NCBI GenBank assembly: GCA_963752225.1
Contig: CAVVXS010000014.1
Coordinates: 23,729-87,728 of the forward strand
From: JBBROS01 sp963752225
Lineage (GTDB): Bacteria; Pseudomonadota; Alphaproteobacteria; Acetobacterales; Acetobacteraceae
DNA: 64,000 bases
Direction of reading: 5' to 3'
The notes beneath the pieces were generated by a model. The model was not told where the DNA came from. It did no database searches and saw only the letters and a list, made by a program, of their open reading frames with translations. How positions within the stretch are numbered: position 1 is the first letter of the stretch; every line of letters starts with the position of its first letter. A program made the position numbers and the translations under genes. Positions 16,633 through 24,275 of the stretch are shown in pieces.

Positions 16633-17452
16633 CCCTTATTCTTGCACGAACTGCGGTCACTGGCAGCGCTATTTCGCGGTGCCGCCGGATTGCCCGATCT
16701 GCTCCGACGTACGCAACGACTTGCCGGACGACGGCTGGGAGTTCCTGACGCCGGAGCAGGTGCTGCCGAAGCTCGAGCATCATTGGCGCGAAGTCATGCC
16801 GGGCTTGTGGGAGTTCTGGTCGACCCCGCGCTACGGCCTCGACGGGCATGGCTGGCTGCTGTGCTACCCGGACGGCAACGTCGCGTTCGAAGCGGCGCCG
16901 CTGTACTCCGAGGCCGCGCTGCAGAAGATCGAGGCGTTGGGCGGCATTCGCTGGCTCGGCGCGAGCCATCCGCACGGCTATGGCGCGCTGTATCAGCTGC
17001 AGGACCGGTTCAAGCCGGACCTGCTGATCCAGCGCGAAGACCTGCAATGGACCAAGGCGTTCCGGGTGACGATCCCCTACGACGAGACCTACGAGATCCG
17101 CCCCGGCCTGACGCTGCACCATACCGGCGGGCATTACGAGGGACACTCGGTGCTGTACGACGCCGAGCGCCGCGCCGTCTTCTGCGGCGATGCGCTCAAG
17201 ATCGACTTCGATAGCGCGGGCGTCGCGCAGCGCATCAGCTGCCACAAGGCTTATCACAAGCAGATCCCGCTCAGCCGCGGCGAGGCGCAGCGCTATCGCC
17301 GCATATTCGAGCAGCTCGACTTCACCTCCGCCTTCACCCCGTTCGAGTTCGCCACCGATCTCGACACGCGCGCGGCGCTCAAGCTGCTCGACGAGGTGAT
17401 CGAGGGGCCGCCGCACACCCGTCCCATCCCGATCCTGCGAAGCCACGCATGA
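16622..17452 (+). CDS. MBL-fold protein with rubredoxin-like zinc knuckle
   Basis: A 276-residue protein. Four cysteines at 8, 11, 24 and 27 (CTNC and CPIC) make a rubredoxin-like knuckle; a metallo-beta-lactamase-like domain follows. The HxHxDH signature is degenerate (SHPHGYGALYQL), while the later ligands are plausible: HHTGGHYEGHS and FCGDALK. Hydrolase activity is therefore uncertain; redox or metal-binding roles are possible. The ATG at 16622 lies inside the end of the oxidoreductase gene, and its stop overlaps the YcaO ATG by 4 bases, so it is a full operon member. Confidence 0.72.
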   Translation: MPLSPYSCTNCGHWQRYFAVPPDCPICSDVRNDLPDDGWEFLTPEQVLPKLEHHWREVMPGLWEFWSTPRYGLDGHGWLLCYPDGNVAFEAAPLYSEAALQKIEALGGIRWLGASHPHGYGALYQLQDRFKPDLLIQREDLQWTKAFRVTIPYDETYEIRPGLTLHHTGGHYEGHSVLYDAERRAVFCGDALKIDFDSAGVAQRISCHKAYHKQIPLSRGEAQRYRRIFEQLDFTSAFTPFEFATDLDTRAALKLLDEVIEGPPHTRPIPILRSHA

Positions 17453-18993
17453 CTCAGCACGTTCTGCCGCCCGACCTGCCGGACGCCGCGGCGGCCTATG
17501 TCGGCTCGATGCCGGAAGGCCGGGTCGAGCTGTTCGCCCTCAGCCCGCTGGACCGCACCGGGGTTGCCTGCTGGAACGCGATCTTCCTCAACCAGGACGG
17601 CACCCGCTGGCATGGGGTTGCGCCGCACGGCGTCGGCTACGGGGTGGATGACGCGTCGGCGATCATCGGCACCACCGGCGAGCTGGCCGAAGCCGTGCAC
17701 TCCGCGGTCGAGATCCATCGGAGCGAGCGCCGGACCGCAACCTACGCGGCGTTGCGGGCGCAGGTCGGCGCACGGCACGTGGCCGATCCCTTGGCCCTCT
17801 GTTTGCCGGCCGGCAGCGCGGTCGACCATGACACCGCCCTCGAATGGGTGCCGGCTCGCCGCTGGCCTTCGGGCGAGACGGTGTGGATGCCCATCGACAT
17901 CGCCGCCTGCTCGGTCGGCGACCTTTCGCCCGGCTACGTGCCGTTCACGACGCCCATCACCAACGGCCTCGGCGCCGGCCCGACGCTGGACTTCGCGATC
18001 GGCCACGGCCTGTGCGAGCTGCTGCAGCGCGACGGCAACGGGCTGGGCTTCCGCGCCATGGACCGCGGCATCGCGCTCGATTTCGCTGGCCCCGGGGGCG
18101 ACGGCCCGGCCGATCCGCGCACCCGCGCGCTGCTGGACAAGCTGCGCGGCCTCGGCATCGACGTGATCCCGAAATTCGCCAGCACCGAATTCGGCACCGC
18201 CAACGTGTACTGCGTCGGCGCCGAGCGGGACGGGGTGGACGCGGCGTTCCCGATCCAGGTCACCGCCTGCGGCGAGGCGGCGTCGCTCGACCGCGAGCAC
18301 GCCCTGCGCAAGGCGGTGTTCGAGTTCGCCGCCGCCCGCATGCGCAAGGTGTTCAGCCACGCGCCGCTCGCGGCCATCCAGCACGTGGCCCCGCCGGGCT
18401 ACCTCGACCGGTTCCGCGGCTACCACACGCTCGACGGGGAGGAGAGCCGGTCGCTGCGTGAGATGGTCGGCTGGCTCGGCTTCGACCAGGCCACGATGAA
18501 GGCCATGCTGGCCGACACGGTGCTGAGCCGCCGCAGCAGCCAGCGGTTCGACGCGCTCCCCACCTGGGATGGCCCGCTGGCCGGCACCGGCCTCGTCGAG
18601 GAGCTGGCCCGGCGCTTCGCGGCCCAAGGGATGGAGATCCTCTACTTCGACTGGTCGCCGGCGCATGCGCCCGGCGTGCACGTGGTCAAGGCCTTCGTGC
18701 CGGGCCTCGAGGTCGAGACCATGAGCTATCACCGCATCGGCGCCCGCGGCGTGCGCAAGCTGCTGGAACGCGGCAGTCCGCTGGTCGGGCTTGGCGAGCC
18801 GCCGCCGGGTGCCGCCCCGGTGCGCTTGCCGGCGAACGAGGCGGCGACCTTCGCCAGAACGCCGTGGCTGGACGTGGCCGAGGTGGACCGCATCGTCGGC
18901 CGGCTTTACCCGCTCTACCGGGAGCCCGAGGTGCACAGCGCGCCGATCAGCATGGAACAGCGCGCCTCCTCCAGAACGACGCAAGCGGCATGA
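17449..18993 (+). CDS. YcaO-family protein
   Basis: A 514-residue protein. The YcaO core is visible at TPITNGLGAGPTLDFAIGHG followed by LCELLQRDGNGLGFR (usual form: NG..AG....A...GL.E..ERD). Further support: a preceding TGELAEAVHSAVEIHRSE helix with the E-x3-E type ATP/Mg ligands, and a C-terminal VVKAFVPGLEVETMS resembling the conserved PGLE segment. YcaO enzymes use ATP to activate a peptide amide, forming azolines, thioamides or amidines. No E1-like, TfuA or precursor-peptide gene lies nearby. Working on a small molecule or peptide tied to an inositol-sugar is inference. Confidence 0.82.
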   Translation: MTQHVLPPDLPDAAAAYVGSMPEGRVELFALSPLDRTGVACWNAIFLNQDGTRWHGVAPHGVGYGVDDASAIIGTTGELAEAVHSAVEIHRSERRTATYAALRAQVGARHVADPLALCLPAGSAVDHDTALEWVPARRWPSGETVWMPIDIAACSVGDLSPGYVPFTTPITNGLGAGPTLDFAIGHGLCELLQRDGNGLGFRAMDRGIALDFAGPGGDGPADPRTRALLDKLRGLGIDVIPKFASTEFGTANVYCVGAERDGVDAAFPIQVTACGEAASLDREHALRKAVFEFAAARMRKVFSHAPLAAIQHVAPPGYLDRFRGYHTLDGEESRSLREMVGWLGFDQATMKAMLADTVLSRRSSQRFDALPTWDGPLAGTGLVEELARRFAAQGMEILYFDWSPAHAPGVHVVKAFVPGLEVETMSYHRIGARGVRKLLERGSPLVGLGEPPPGAAPVRLPANEAATFARTPWLDVAEVDRIVGRLYPLYREPEVHSAPISMEQRASSRTTQAA

Positions 18994-19823
18994 CGCTCCG
19001 CTTCGCCTTCAACACCAACGGAGCCGCGAACCACCGGCTGGACGACGCGCTCGAGCTGATCGCCGACGCCGGCTTCGACGGCGTCGCGCTCACGCTCGAC
19101 ATCCACCACCTCGACCCGTTCGGCCCCGATTTCCCGGCCGAGCGGCGCCGCGTGGCGGCCCGGCTGCGCCAACTGGGCCTGGGCTGCGTGGTGGAAACCG
19201 GCGCTCGCTTCCTGCTTGACCCGCGCGCCAAGCACGAGCCGACCCTGGTCACGGCCGACGAAGCGGGCCGTGCCCGGCGGATCGAGTTCCTGACCCGCGC
19301 TTTGGAGGTTGCGGCCGAGACCGGGGCCGACGCCATGTCGTTCTGGGCCGGCGTGCCCAAGCCCGGGGTGGACCCCCGGGCCGCGCTTGACTGGCTCCGC
19401 GCCGGGGCCGAGCAGGTCGCCCGCACCGCCGAACGGCTCGGCACGGTCGCCGCGCTGGAGCCGGAGCCGGGCATGCTGATCGAGACCGCCCACGACTGGG
19501 CGGCGCTGGCCATTCCGGGTTTGAAACTGGCGCTCGACACCGGCCACTGCCTCGTCACCGGCGAGTCCGATCCGGCCGAGGCGGTGCGCCGGTTCGCGGC
19601 CGACCTCGGCACCGTCGCCATCGAGGACATGAAGCGCGGCGTGCACATCCACCTGCCGTTCGGAGAGGGCGACATGGACATCCCTGCGATCTTGCGCGCG
19701 CTGGACGAGATCGGCTTCGACAAGCTCGTTTGCGTCGAGCTCAGCCGCGAAAGTCACCGCGCCGACAGCATGATCCCGGCCAGCTTGCGCACGCTGCGCG
19801 AGCACGCGATGGCGGCCGCCTGA
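18990..19823 (+). CDS. Sugar phosphate isomerase/epimerase (xylose-isomerase-like TIM barrel)
   Basis: A 277-residue AP-endonuclease-2-type TIM barrel: RFAFNTNGAANHRLDDALEL, AGFDGVALTLDIHHLDPFG, MSFWAGVP, VAALEPEPGML (metal-binding Glu), LALDTGHCLV (Asp/His) and VAIEDMKRGVHIHLPFGEG (Asp, His) give the usual divalent-metal ligand set. The family covers inosose isomerases and dehydratases and hexulose epimerases. It starts inside the YcaO stop (ATGA) and ends one base into the glycosyltransferase start. Likely isomerises a sugar or inosose keto-intermediate made by the Gfo/Idh/MocA enzyme. Confidence 0.82.
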   Translation: MTLRFAFNTNGAANHRLDDALELIADAGFDGVALTLDIHHLDPFGPDFPAERRRVAARLRQLGLGCVVETGARFLLDPRAKHEPTLVTADEAGRARRIEFLTRALEVAAETGADAMSFWAGVPKPGVDPRAALDWLRAGAEQVARTAERLGTVAALEPEPGMLIETAHDWAALAIPGLKLALDTGHCLVTGESDPAEAVRRFAADLGTVAIEDMKRGVHIHLPFGEGDMDIPAILRALDEIGFDKLVCVELSRESHRADSMIPASLRTLREHAMAAA

Positions 19824-21034
19824 TGCGCATCTGCTTCGTATCGCGCCGGTTCTTCCCGACCATCTCCGGCATGAGCGTCTACGCGCTCAATCTGCTGCGC
19901 GAGCTGGTCGGCGCCGGGCACGACGTGACCATGATCAGCCAGTTCCGCGGCGACGCGTTCGGCAAGCGCGTCTATGGCGGCGGCCCGCCGCCCCTGGTGC
20001 CCGGCGTCAAGGTGATCGGCATCGAGCAGCTCGGCGAGCAGGACGGCGGCGACTTCGAGCGCGACGTCGACGCGATCGTGGCCGCCATCGTGCAGGAACA
20101 CGCGCGCGAGCCGTTCGACGTGCTGCACGCCCAGTACGGCTATCCGTGCGGCTGGGCGGCGCTGCTGGCGTCGCAGCAAATCGGCGTGCCCAACGTCGTC
20201 AGCATCCAGGGCGGCGACGGCCATTGGGTCGGCAGCTGCTGCGAAACGCATCGGCTGGCGATGATCCGGGTGCTGGATCACGCCAACGCCGTGCTGATCG
20301 GCTGCGACAGCTTCCGCGACGAGGTGGTGGACCGGCTCGGCACCGACCCGGCGCGCTTCACGATCGTGCCCGGCGCCGTCGACACCGCCCGGTTCACGCC
20401 GCCGCCGGCGCCTGCGGACGGGCGGACGATGCTGTATCACGGCCGGGTCGACGCGCGGAAAGGCGTGCTCGACCTGCTCGATGCCTGCCACCAGCTGCGC
20501 GAGGGCGGCGACGCGTTCCGCCTGCTGATCTCCGGCATCGGTCCGACCTTCGACGAGACCGCCGCCGAGATCGAGCGGCTCGGTCTCGGCAACGACGTCG
20601 AGATGACCGGCTACATCGATTACGAGGACGTGCCGACGATCTATCGCCGGGCGTCGATCTTTGCGTCGCCGACCTACGCCGAGGGCTTCAGCAACACGAT
20701 CCTCGAGGCGATGGCGAGCCGGATGGCGGTGGTGTCGTGCCGCTCGGTCGGCGTCGTGGACTGCATCCGCGACGGCGAGAACGGGCTGCTGACCGAACCC
20801 GGCGACCGCGCCGGGCTCGCCGCGGCACTGCGGCGCGTGTTGCGCGACGGAGCGTTGCGGACCCGGCTGGCGGACGCGGCGCTCGACGAGTGCCGGACCG
20901 TGTATTCGTGGCAAAAGGTGGGGCGGCAAATCATGGACGTCTATGCCGCGATCGCCGGCCAGTCGCCGCATGCCGTCGACCCGGCGTTGCCGATCGAGGC
21001 GTGCCGGTTCCGCGCCGATCCGCATCTGCTTTGA
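19823..21034 (+). CDS. GT4 glycosyltransferase (MshA/BshA-like position)
   Basis: A 403-residue GT-B retaining glycosyltransferase. ATG 19823 overlaps the previous stop (TGATG). The N-terminal acceptor domain starts RICFVSRRFFPTISGMSVYALNLL with the Gly-rich loop; the donor domain has YHGRVDARKGVLDLLDA and the E-x7-E sugar-nucleotide motif in YAEGFSNTILEAMAS. Length and order fit MshA (GlcNAc transfer to inositol 3-phosphate) and BshA, and a PIG-L deacetylase gene follows at once. Assignment to GlcNAc and inositol phosphate comes from that arrangement and is not proved by residues I can see. Confidence 0.85.
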   Translation: MRICFVSRRFFPTISGMSVYALNLLRELVGAGHDVTMISQFRGDAFGKRVYGGGPPPLVPGVKVIGIEQLGEQDGGDFERDVDAIVAAIVQEHAREPFDVLHAQYGYPCGWAALLASQQIGVPNVVSIQGGDGHWVGSCCETHRLAMIRVLDHANAVLIGCDSFRDEVVDRLGTDPARFTIVPGAVDTARFTPPPAPADGRTMLYHGRVDARKGVLDLLDACHQLREGGDAFRLLISGIGPTFDETAAEIERLGLGNDVEMTGYIDYEDVPTIYRRASIFASPTYAEGFSNTILEAMASRMAVVSCRSVGVVDCIRDGENGLLTEPGDRAGLAAALRRVLRDGALRTRLADAALDECRTVYSWQKVGRQIMDVYAAIAGQSPHAVDPALPIEACRFRADPHLL

Positions 21035-21796
21035 ATGAGAACGGCGCTGGTGTTGTCGCCGCATCTGGACGATGCGGCGTTCTCTTGCGGCGGCACGATG
21101 GCGCTGCTGGCCGATGCCGGGTGGCACGTCTGCCTTGCCACCGCGTTCACGCGCAGCATCCATCCGGCGCAGGGGTTCGCCCTGGCCTGCCAGCTCGACA
21201 AGGGTCTTTCCGCCGACGTGGACTACATGGCGCTGCGGCGCGACGAGGACCGCGCGGCGGCGGCGATCCTCGGCGTGGCCGACCTGCGGTGGCTCGACCT
21301 GCCGGAAGCGCCGCACCGGGGCTACGACTCGGCGGCGGCGCTGTTCGGGCCGTTGCGCGAGGATGACGCGGTCTGGCGCGAGCTGGTGCCGACGATCGCC
21401 TCGCTGATCGACGAGTTGCGGCCGGCAGTCGTGTTCGGGCCGCAAGGGCTCGGCAACCACGCCGACCACCGGCAGATGATCCGGGCCATGACCGCCGCGG
21501 CCCCGGACGCGCCATTTGCCTTTTACCGCGATACGCCGTACGCCCTGCGCAACCCTGCTTCCGTTCCGGCCATCGCTTGCGATCGGCTCGAACCGGTGAT
21601 CGTGGGCGTGGCGCGCGGGCTCGAGCGGAAGATTGACGCCGCGTGCGCCTATGCCAGCCAGGTCGGCTTCCAGTTCGGCGGGGCGGGGGCGGCGGGCGCG
21701 GCGCTGCGGCAGTTCGCGGTGGACGAGGGAGCGGGCCAGGCGCTAGGCGAGGCGGCGGAACGGTTCCTGTCCCGGGTTCCGTTGCTGCAGGACTGA
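21035..21796 (+). CDS. PIG-L family deacetylase (MshB/BshB-like)
   Basis: A 253-residue zinc N-deacetylase of the LmbE/PIG-L family. Zinc ligands are seen in SPHLDDAAFSCGG (H10, D13; D12 the likely base) and NHADHRQM (H145). Members remove the acetyl group from N-acetylglucosaminyl lipids or GlcNAc-Ins/GlcNAc-malate. It begins directly after the GT4 stop, so transfer of an N-acetylated sugar and then its deacetylation are the likely consecutive steps, as in mycothiol and bacillithiol synthesis. The acidic, Ala-rich C terminus is ordinary. Confidence 0.88.
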   Translation: MRTALVLSPHLDDAAFSCGGTMALLADAGWHVCLATAFTRSIHPAQGFALACQLDKGLSADVDYMALRRDEDRAAAAILGVADLRWLDLPEAPHRGYDSAAALFGPLREDDAVWRELVPTIASLIDELRPAVVFGPQGLGNHADHRQMIRAMTAAAPDAPFAFYRDTPYALRNPASVPAIACDRLEPVIVGVARGLERKIDAACAYASQVGFQFGGAGAAGAALRQFAVDEGAGQALGEAAERFLSRVPLLQD

Positions 21797-21876
21797 CTTG
21801 GCCGGGCCATCACGCGGCCATATTTGGAGGTATATTCATTGCCGACCACCTCCCGTTGGAACTGGCTCGTCCGGCA

Positions 21877-23727
21877 ATGAAAATCGAACACGCTCTTGGC
21901 TCTACGCGGCTCTACCCGACGGAGATGTCGTCCGCCGCGCCGCCGCTGCGCGCGCCAACCCGGGTCTGGCCGCGCCGGTTGTCGTTCTGGGGGCCGATCG
22001 CGTCGGCGACGATCCTCGGCACGGCGTTCGGCGCGATCGCCACTGCCGGTGCAACGGGCCCGCTGCGTCCCGTGCTGCTCGGTCTGCTCGCACTCAACCT
22101 GCTGTATATGGCGTTGACCGGGACGCCGGCGGTGATCGGCTACTTCCTGCACGTGCTCCGCCGCAAGCTGCGCGTCGCGGCGCAACCCTCCGGCCTGTCC
22201 CGCACGGCCATCCTGATGCCGGTGCATCGCGAGGACCCGGGCGCGGTGTTCGCCGCCATCGAGGTGATGGCGCGCGCCATTGCCGAGGCGAAGATCGCCA
22301 ACGTCGAGCTGTTCGTGCTGTCCGACACGCAGGACGCGGCGATGGCGGAAGCGGAACAAGCCGCGTTCGACCGGATCGCGAGCCGGTCGGCGGCGACGCC
22401 GCGGCTGCATTATCGCCGCCGTCCGAACAATGCCGGGCGCAAGGTCGGCAACCTCGCCGAGTTCTGCGAGCGCCGCGGCGACGCGTTCGACTACATGGTG
22501 GTGCTCGACGCCGACAGCCTGATGGGTCCGTCGGCGATCGCCCGGCTGATCGGCCTGATGGACGCCAACCCCGGCGCCGGCATCATCCAGACGGTCCCGT
22601 ACCCGGTCGGCCGTGAAACGCTGTTCGCGCGGCTGCAGCAGTTCTCGGCCCGGCTCTACACGCCGCTGCTGGTGGAAGGCCTGACCTTTTGGCAGCAATC
22701 GGACGGCAATTACTGGGGCCACAATGCGATCATCCGCATCGCCCCGTTCCGCGCCCATTGCACCCTGCCGGTGCTGCCGGGCCGCGAGCCCTGGGGCGGC
22801 GAGATCCTGTGCCACGACGTGGTGGAGGCCGGGCTGATGCGCGGCGCCGGATGGGATGTGTGGGTGCTGCCGGAGGTGCTCGAAAGCTACGAGGCGGTGC
22901 CGGCCAACATGGTCGATTTCGCGGCCCGCGAGCGGCGCTGGTGCCAGGGCAACCTGCAGCATAGCCGCGTGCTGCCGTTGCCCGGCTTCCGGCCTGTCGG
23001 CCGGTTCCACCTGGCCTATGGCGTCGCGCATTACCTCGCCGCTCCCACGGCGTTGCTGTTCCTGCTGCTTGCGACGGTGGACGCGGCCATGGGCGGCGGT
23101 TTCGCGGAGGCGCTGCTGACCCATGGCCCGGCATCGGCCGGGCTGGTCGGGCTTGGCGCGGTCCTGCTTTATGCCGGGAAGGCGCTCAGCCTGCTTGCGG
23201 TGCTGACCGACCGGGCCGAAGCGCGCCGCTATGGCGGGCGGCTCGCGCTGATCTGCAGCGCCGGCGTCGAGCAGCTGGCGGCGTGCGTGATCTCGGCGCT
23301 GCTGATCGTGTTCTACAGCCGCTACGTGCTCGACCTGCTGCGCGGCCGCACCGTGCGTTGGGAGGCGCAGGCCCGCGACGATCGTGGCGTGAGCTGGTCC
23401 GAAGCTTGGCTGCGGATGCGGACGACGGCGGTGCTCGGCGTGGCCTGGCTTGCCTGTCTGCCGTTCCTGCCGGTCGCGGTGCAGCCCTGGACGTTGCCGC
23501 TGCTGCTCGGGCTGCTCGCGGCATGGCCGATGACGATCTTCTCCAGCCGCACCACGCTCGGTGACCGCTTCCGCCGCCTGCGCCTGCTGCTGACCCCGGA
23601 GGAGACGGCTCCGGCGCCGGTGCTGCGGGCGTATGGGCGAGCGATGCTGACCCCGGCACCCGCGATGCGGCCGGTGCCGAGCGTGCCGGTGCTGCACCTG
23701 GTACCGCAGGCCGGGGACGGCGGCTGA
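21877..23727 (+). CDS. opgH: OpgH/MdoH-like membrane GT2 (glucan glucosyltransferase homologue)
   Basis: A 616-residue inner-membrane processive glycosyltransferase. Two N-terminal membrane segments (about 30-85) precede the catalytic domain: ILMPVHREDPGAVFAAIEVM, VVLDADSLMG (DxD-type), SDGNYWGHNAIIR, PWGGEILCHDVVEAGLMR and RERRWCQGNLQHSRVLPL. The last blocks are hallmarks of OpgH, which makes osmoregulated periplasmic beta-1,2-glucan from UDP-glucose. More membrane segments follow. It is shorter than enterobacterial OpgH (about 850) and no opgG is adjacent. Start is uncertain: ATG 21877 lacks a ribosome site, while an in-frame ATT at 21838 sits 7 bases after TTTGGAGG. Confidence 0.85.
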   Translation: MKIEHALGSTRLYPTEMSSAAPPLRAPTRVWPRRLSFWGPIASATILGTAFGAIATAGATGPLRPVLLGLLALNLLYMALTGTPAVIGYFLHVLRRKLRVAAQPSGLSRTAILMPVHREDPGAVFAAIEVMARAIAEAKIANVELFVLSDTQDAAMAEAEQAAFDRIASRSAATPRLHYRRRPNNAGRKVGNLAEFCERRGDAFDYMVVLDADSLMGPSAIARLIGLMDANPGAGIIQTVPYPVGRETLFARLQQFSARLYTPLLVEGLTFWQQSDGNYWGHNAIIRIAPFRAHCTLPVLPGREPWGGEILCHDVVEAGLMRGAGWDVWVLPEVLESYEAVPANMVDFAARERRWCQGNLQHSRVLPLPGFRPVGRFHLAYGVAHYLAAPTALLFLLLATVDAAMGGGFAEALLTHGPASAGLVGLGAVLLYAGKALSLLAVLTDRAEARRYGGRLALICSAGVEQLAACVISALLIVFYSRYVLDLLRGRTVRWEAQARDDRGVSWSEAWLRMRTTAVLGVAWLACLPFLPVAVQPWTLPLLLGLLAAWPMTIFSSRTTLGDRFRRLRLLLTPEETAPAPVLRAYGRAMLTPAPAMRPVPSVPVLHLVPQAGDGG

Positions 23728-24164
23728 TGCGGGCCGCCGCCGCCCTCCTGCTCTGGCTGGTGCTGGCGGGGGCAGGGGCGGCGGCGGCGCAAGGCTTGCC
23801 GCCCGGGGTGACTGCGGACGACCGCGCAGCGATCCAAAGCGTCATCAACCAGCAATTACGGGCGTTCCAGCAGGATGACGCGGCTGGCGCCTATGCGTTC
23901 GCGGCGCCGTCCATCCAGCGCATGTTCCCCGACCCCGGCATATTCATGGACATGGTCCGGCGCAGCTACGCGCCGGTTTACCGTCCGAAGCAGGCCGAGT
24001 TCAGCGCCTTGGCGGAACGCGATGGCGCTCTGGTACAGGAAGTCGAGCTGGTCGGCCCGGACGGCCATGCGGTGCTGGCGCTGTACATGATGGAGCGCGG
24101 CGCCGACGGGCTCTGGCGCATTTCCGGCTGCTCGCTGGTGCCGAGCACCCGCTTGGGCGTGTGA
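23727..24164 (+). CDS. Secreted DUF4864-like protein
   Basis: A 145-residue exported protein: signal peptide MRAAAALLLWLVLAGAGAAA with cleavage near AAAQG, then a single domain with AIQSVINQQLRAFQQDDAAGAYAFAAPSIQ (split around the D-D), MFPDPGIFMDMVRRSYAPVYRP and a C-terminal GLWRISGCSL strand, matching DUF4864. That family has an NTF2/cystatin-like fold and no known role. Its ATG overlaps the OpgH-like stop (TGATG) and a hairpin follows, so it is the last gene of the ino1 operon. Confidence 0.75.
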   Translation: MRAAAALLLWLVLAGAGAAAAQGLPPGVTADDRAAIQSVINQQLRAFQQDDAAGAYAFAAPSIQRMFPDPGIFMDMVRRSYAPVYRPKQAEFSALAERDGALVQEVELVGPDGHAVLALYMMERGADGLWRISGCSLVPSTRLGV

Positions 24165-24177
24165 ACGCGTGCACCTG

Positions 24178-24195
24178 CCGAGCCGATTGGCTCGG
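24178..24195 (+). terminator. Hairpin closing the ino1-YcaO operon
   Basis: CCGAGCC-GATT-GGCTCGG is a perfect 7-bp stem with a 4-base loop, 13 bases after the DUF4864 gene's stop. It lacks a clear T run, so it may need Rho or act as a 3' end stabiliser. Confidence 0.55.
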
Positions 24196-24275
24196 GAGGT
24201 GCTCTAGGCTAGGGTCCGCCACCCTTGCCGGCCGACGCCGCGACGCCGGCCCGGCGCCTCTGAGAGGAGCCGCCC

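Noticed and set aside
12294..21796. Calling the operon a complete mycothiol or bacillithiol pathway
   Set aside because: No MshC (CysRS-like ligase), MshD acetyltransferase or BshC is present, and extra YcaO, methyltransferase and oxidoreductase genes do not belong to those pathways. Only the first-half resemblance is kept.
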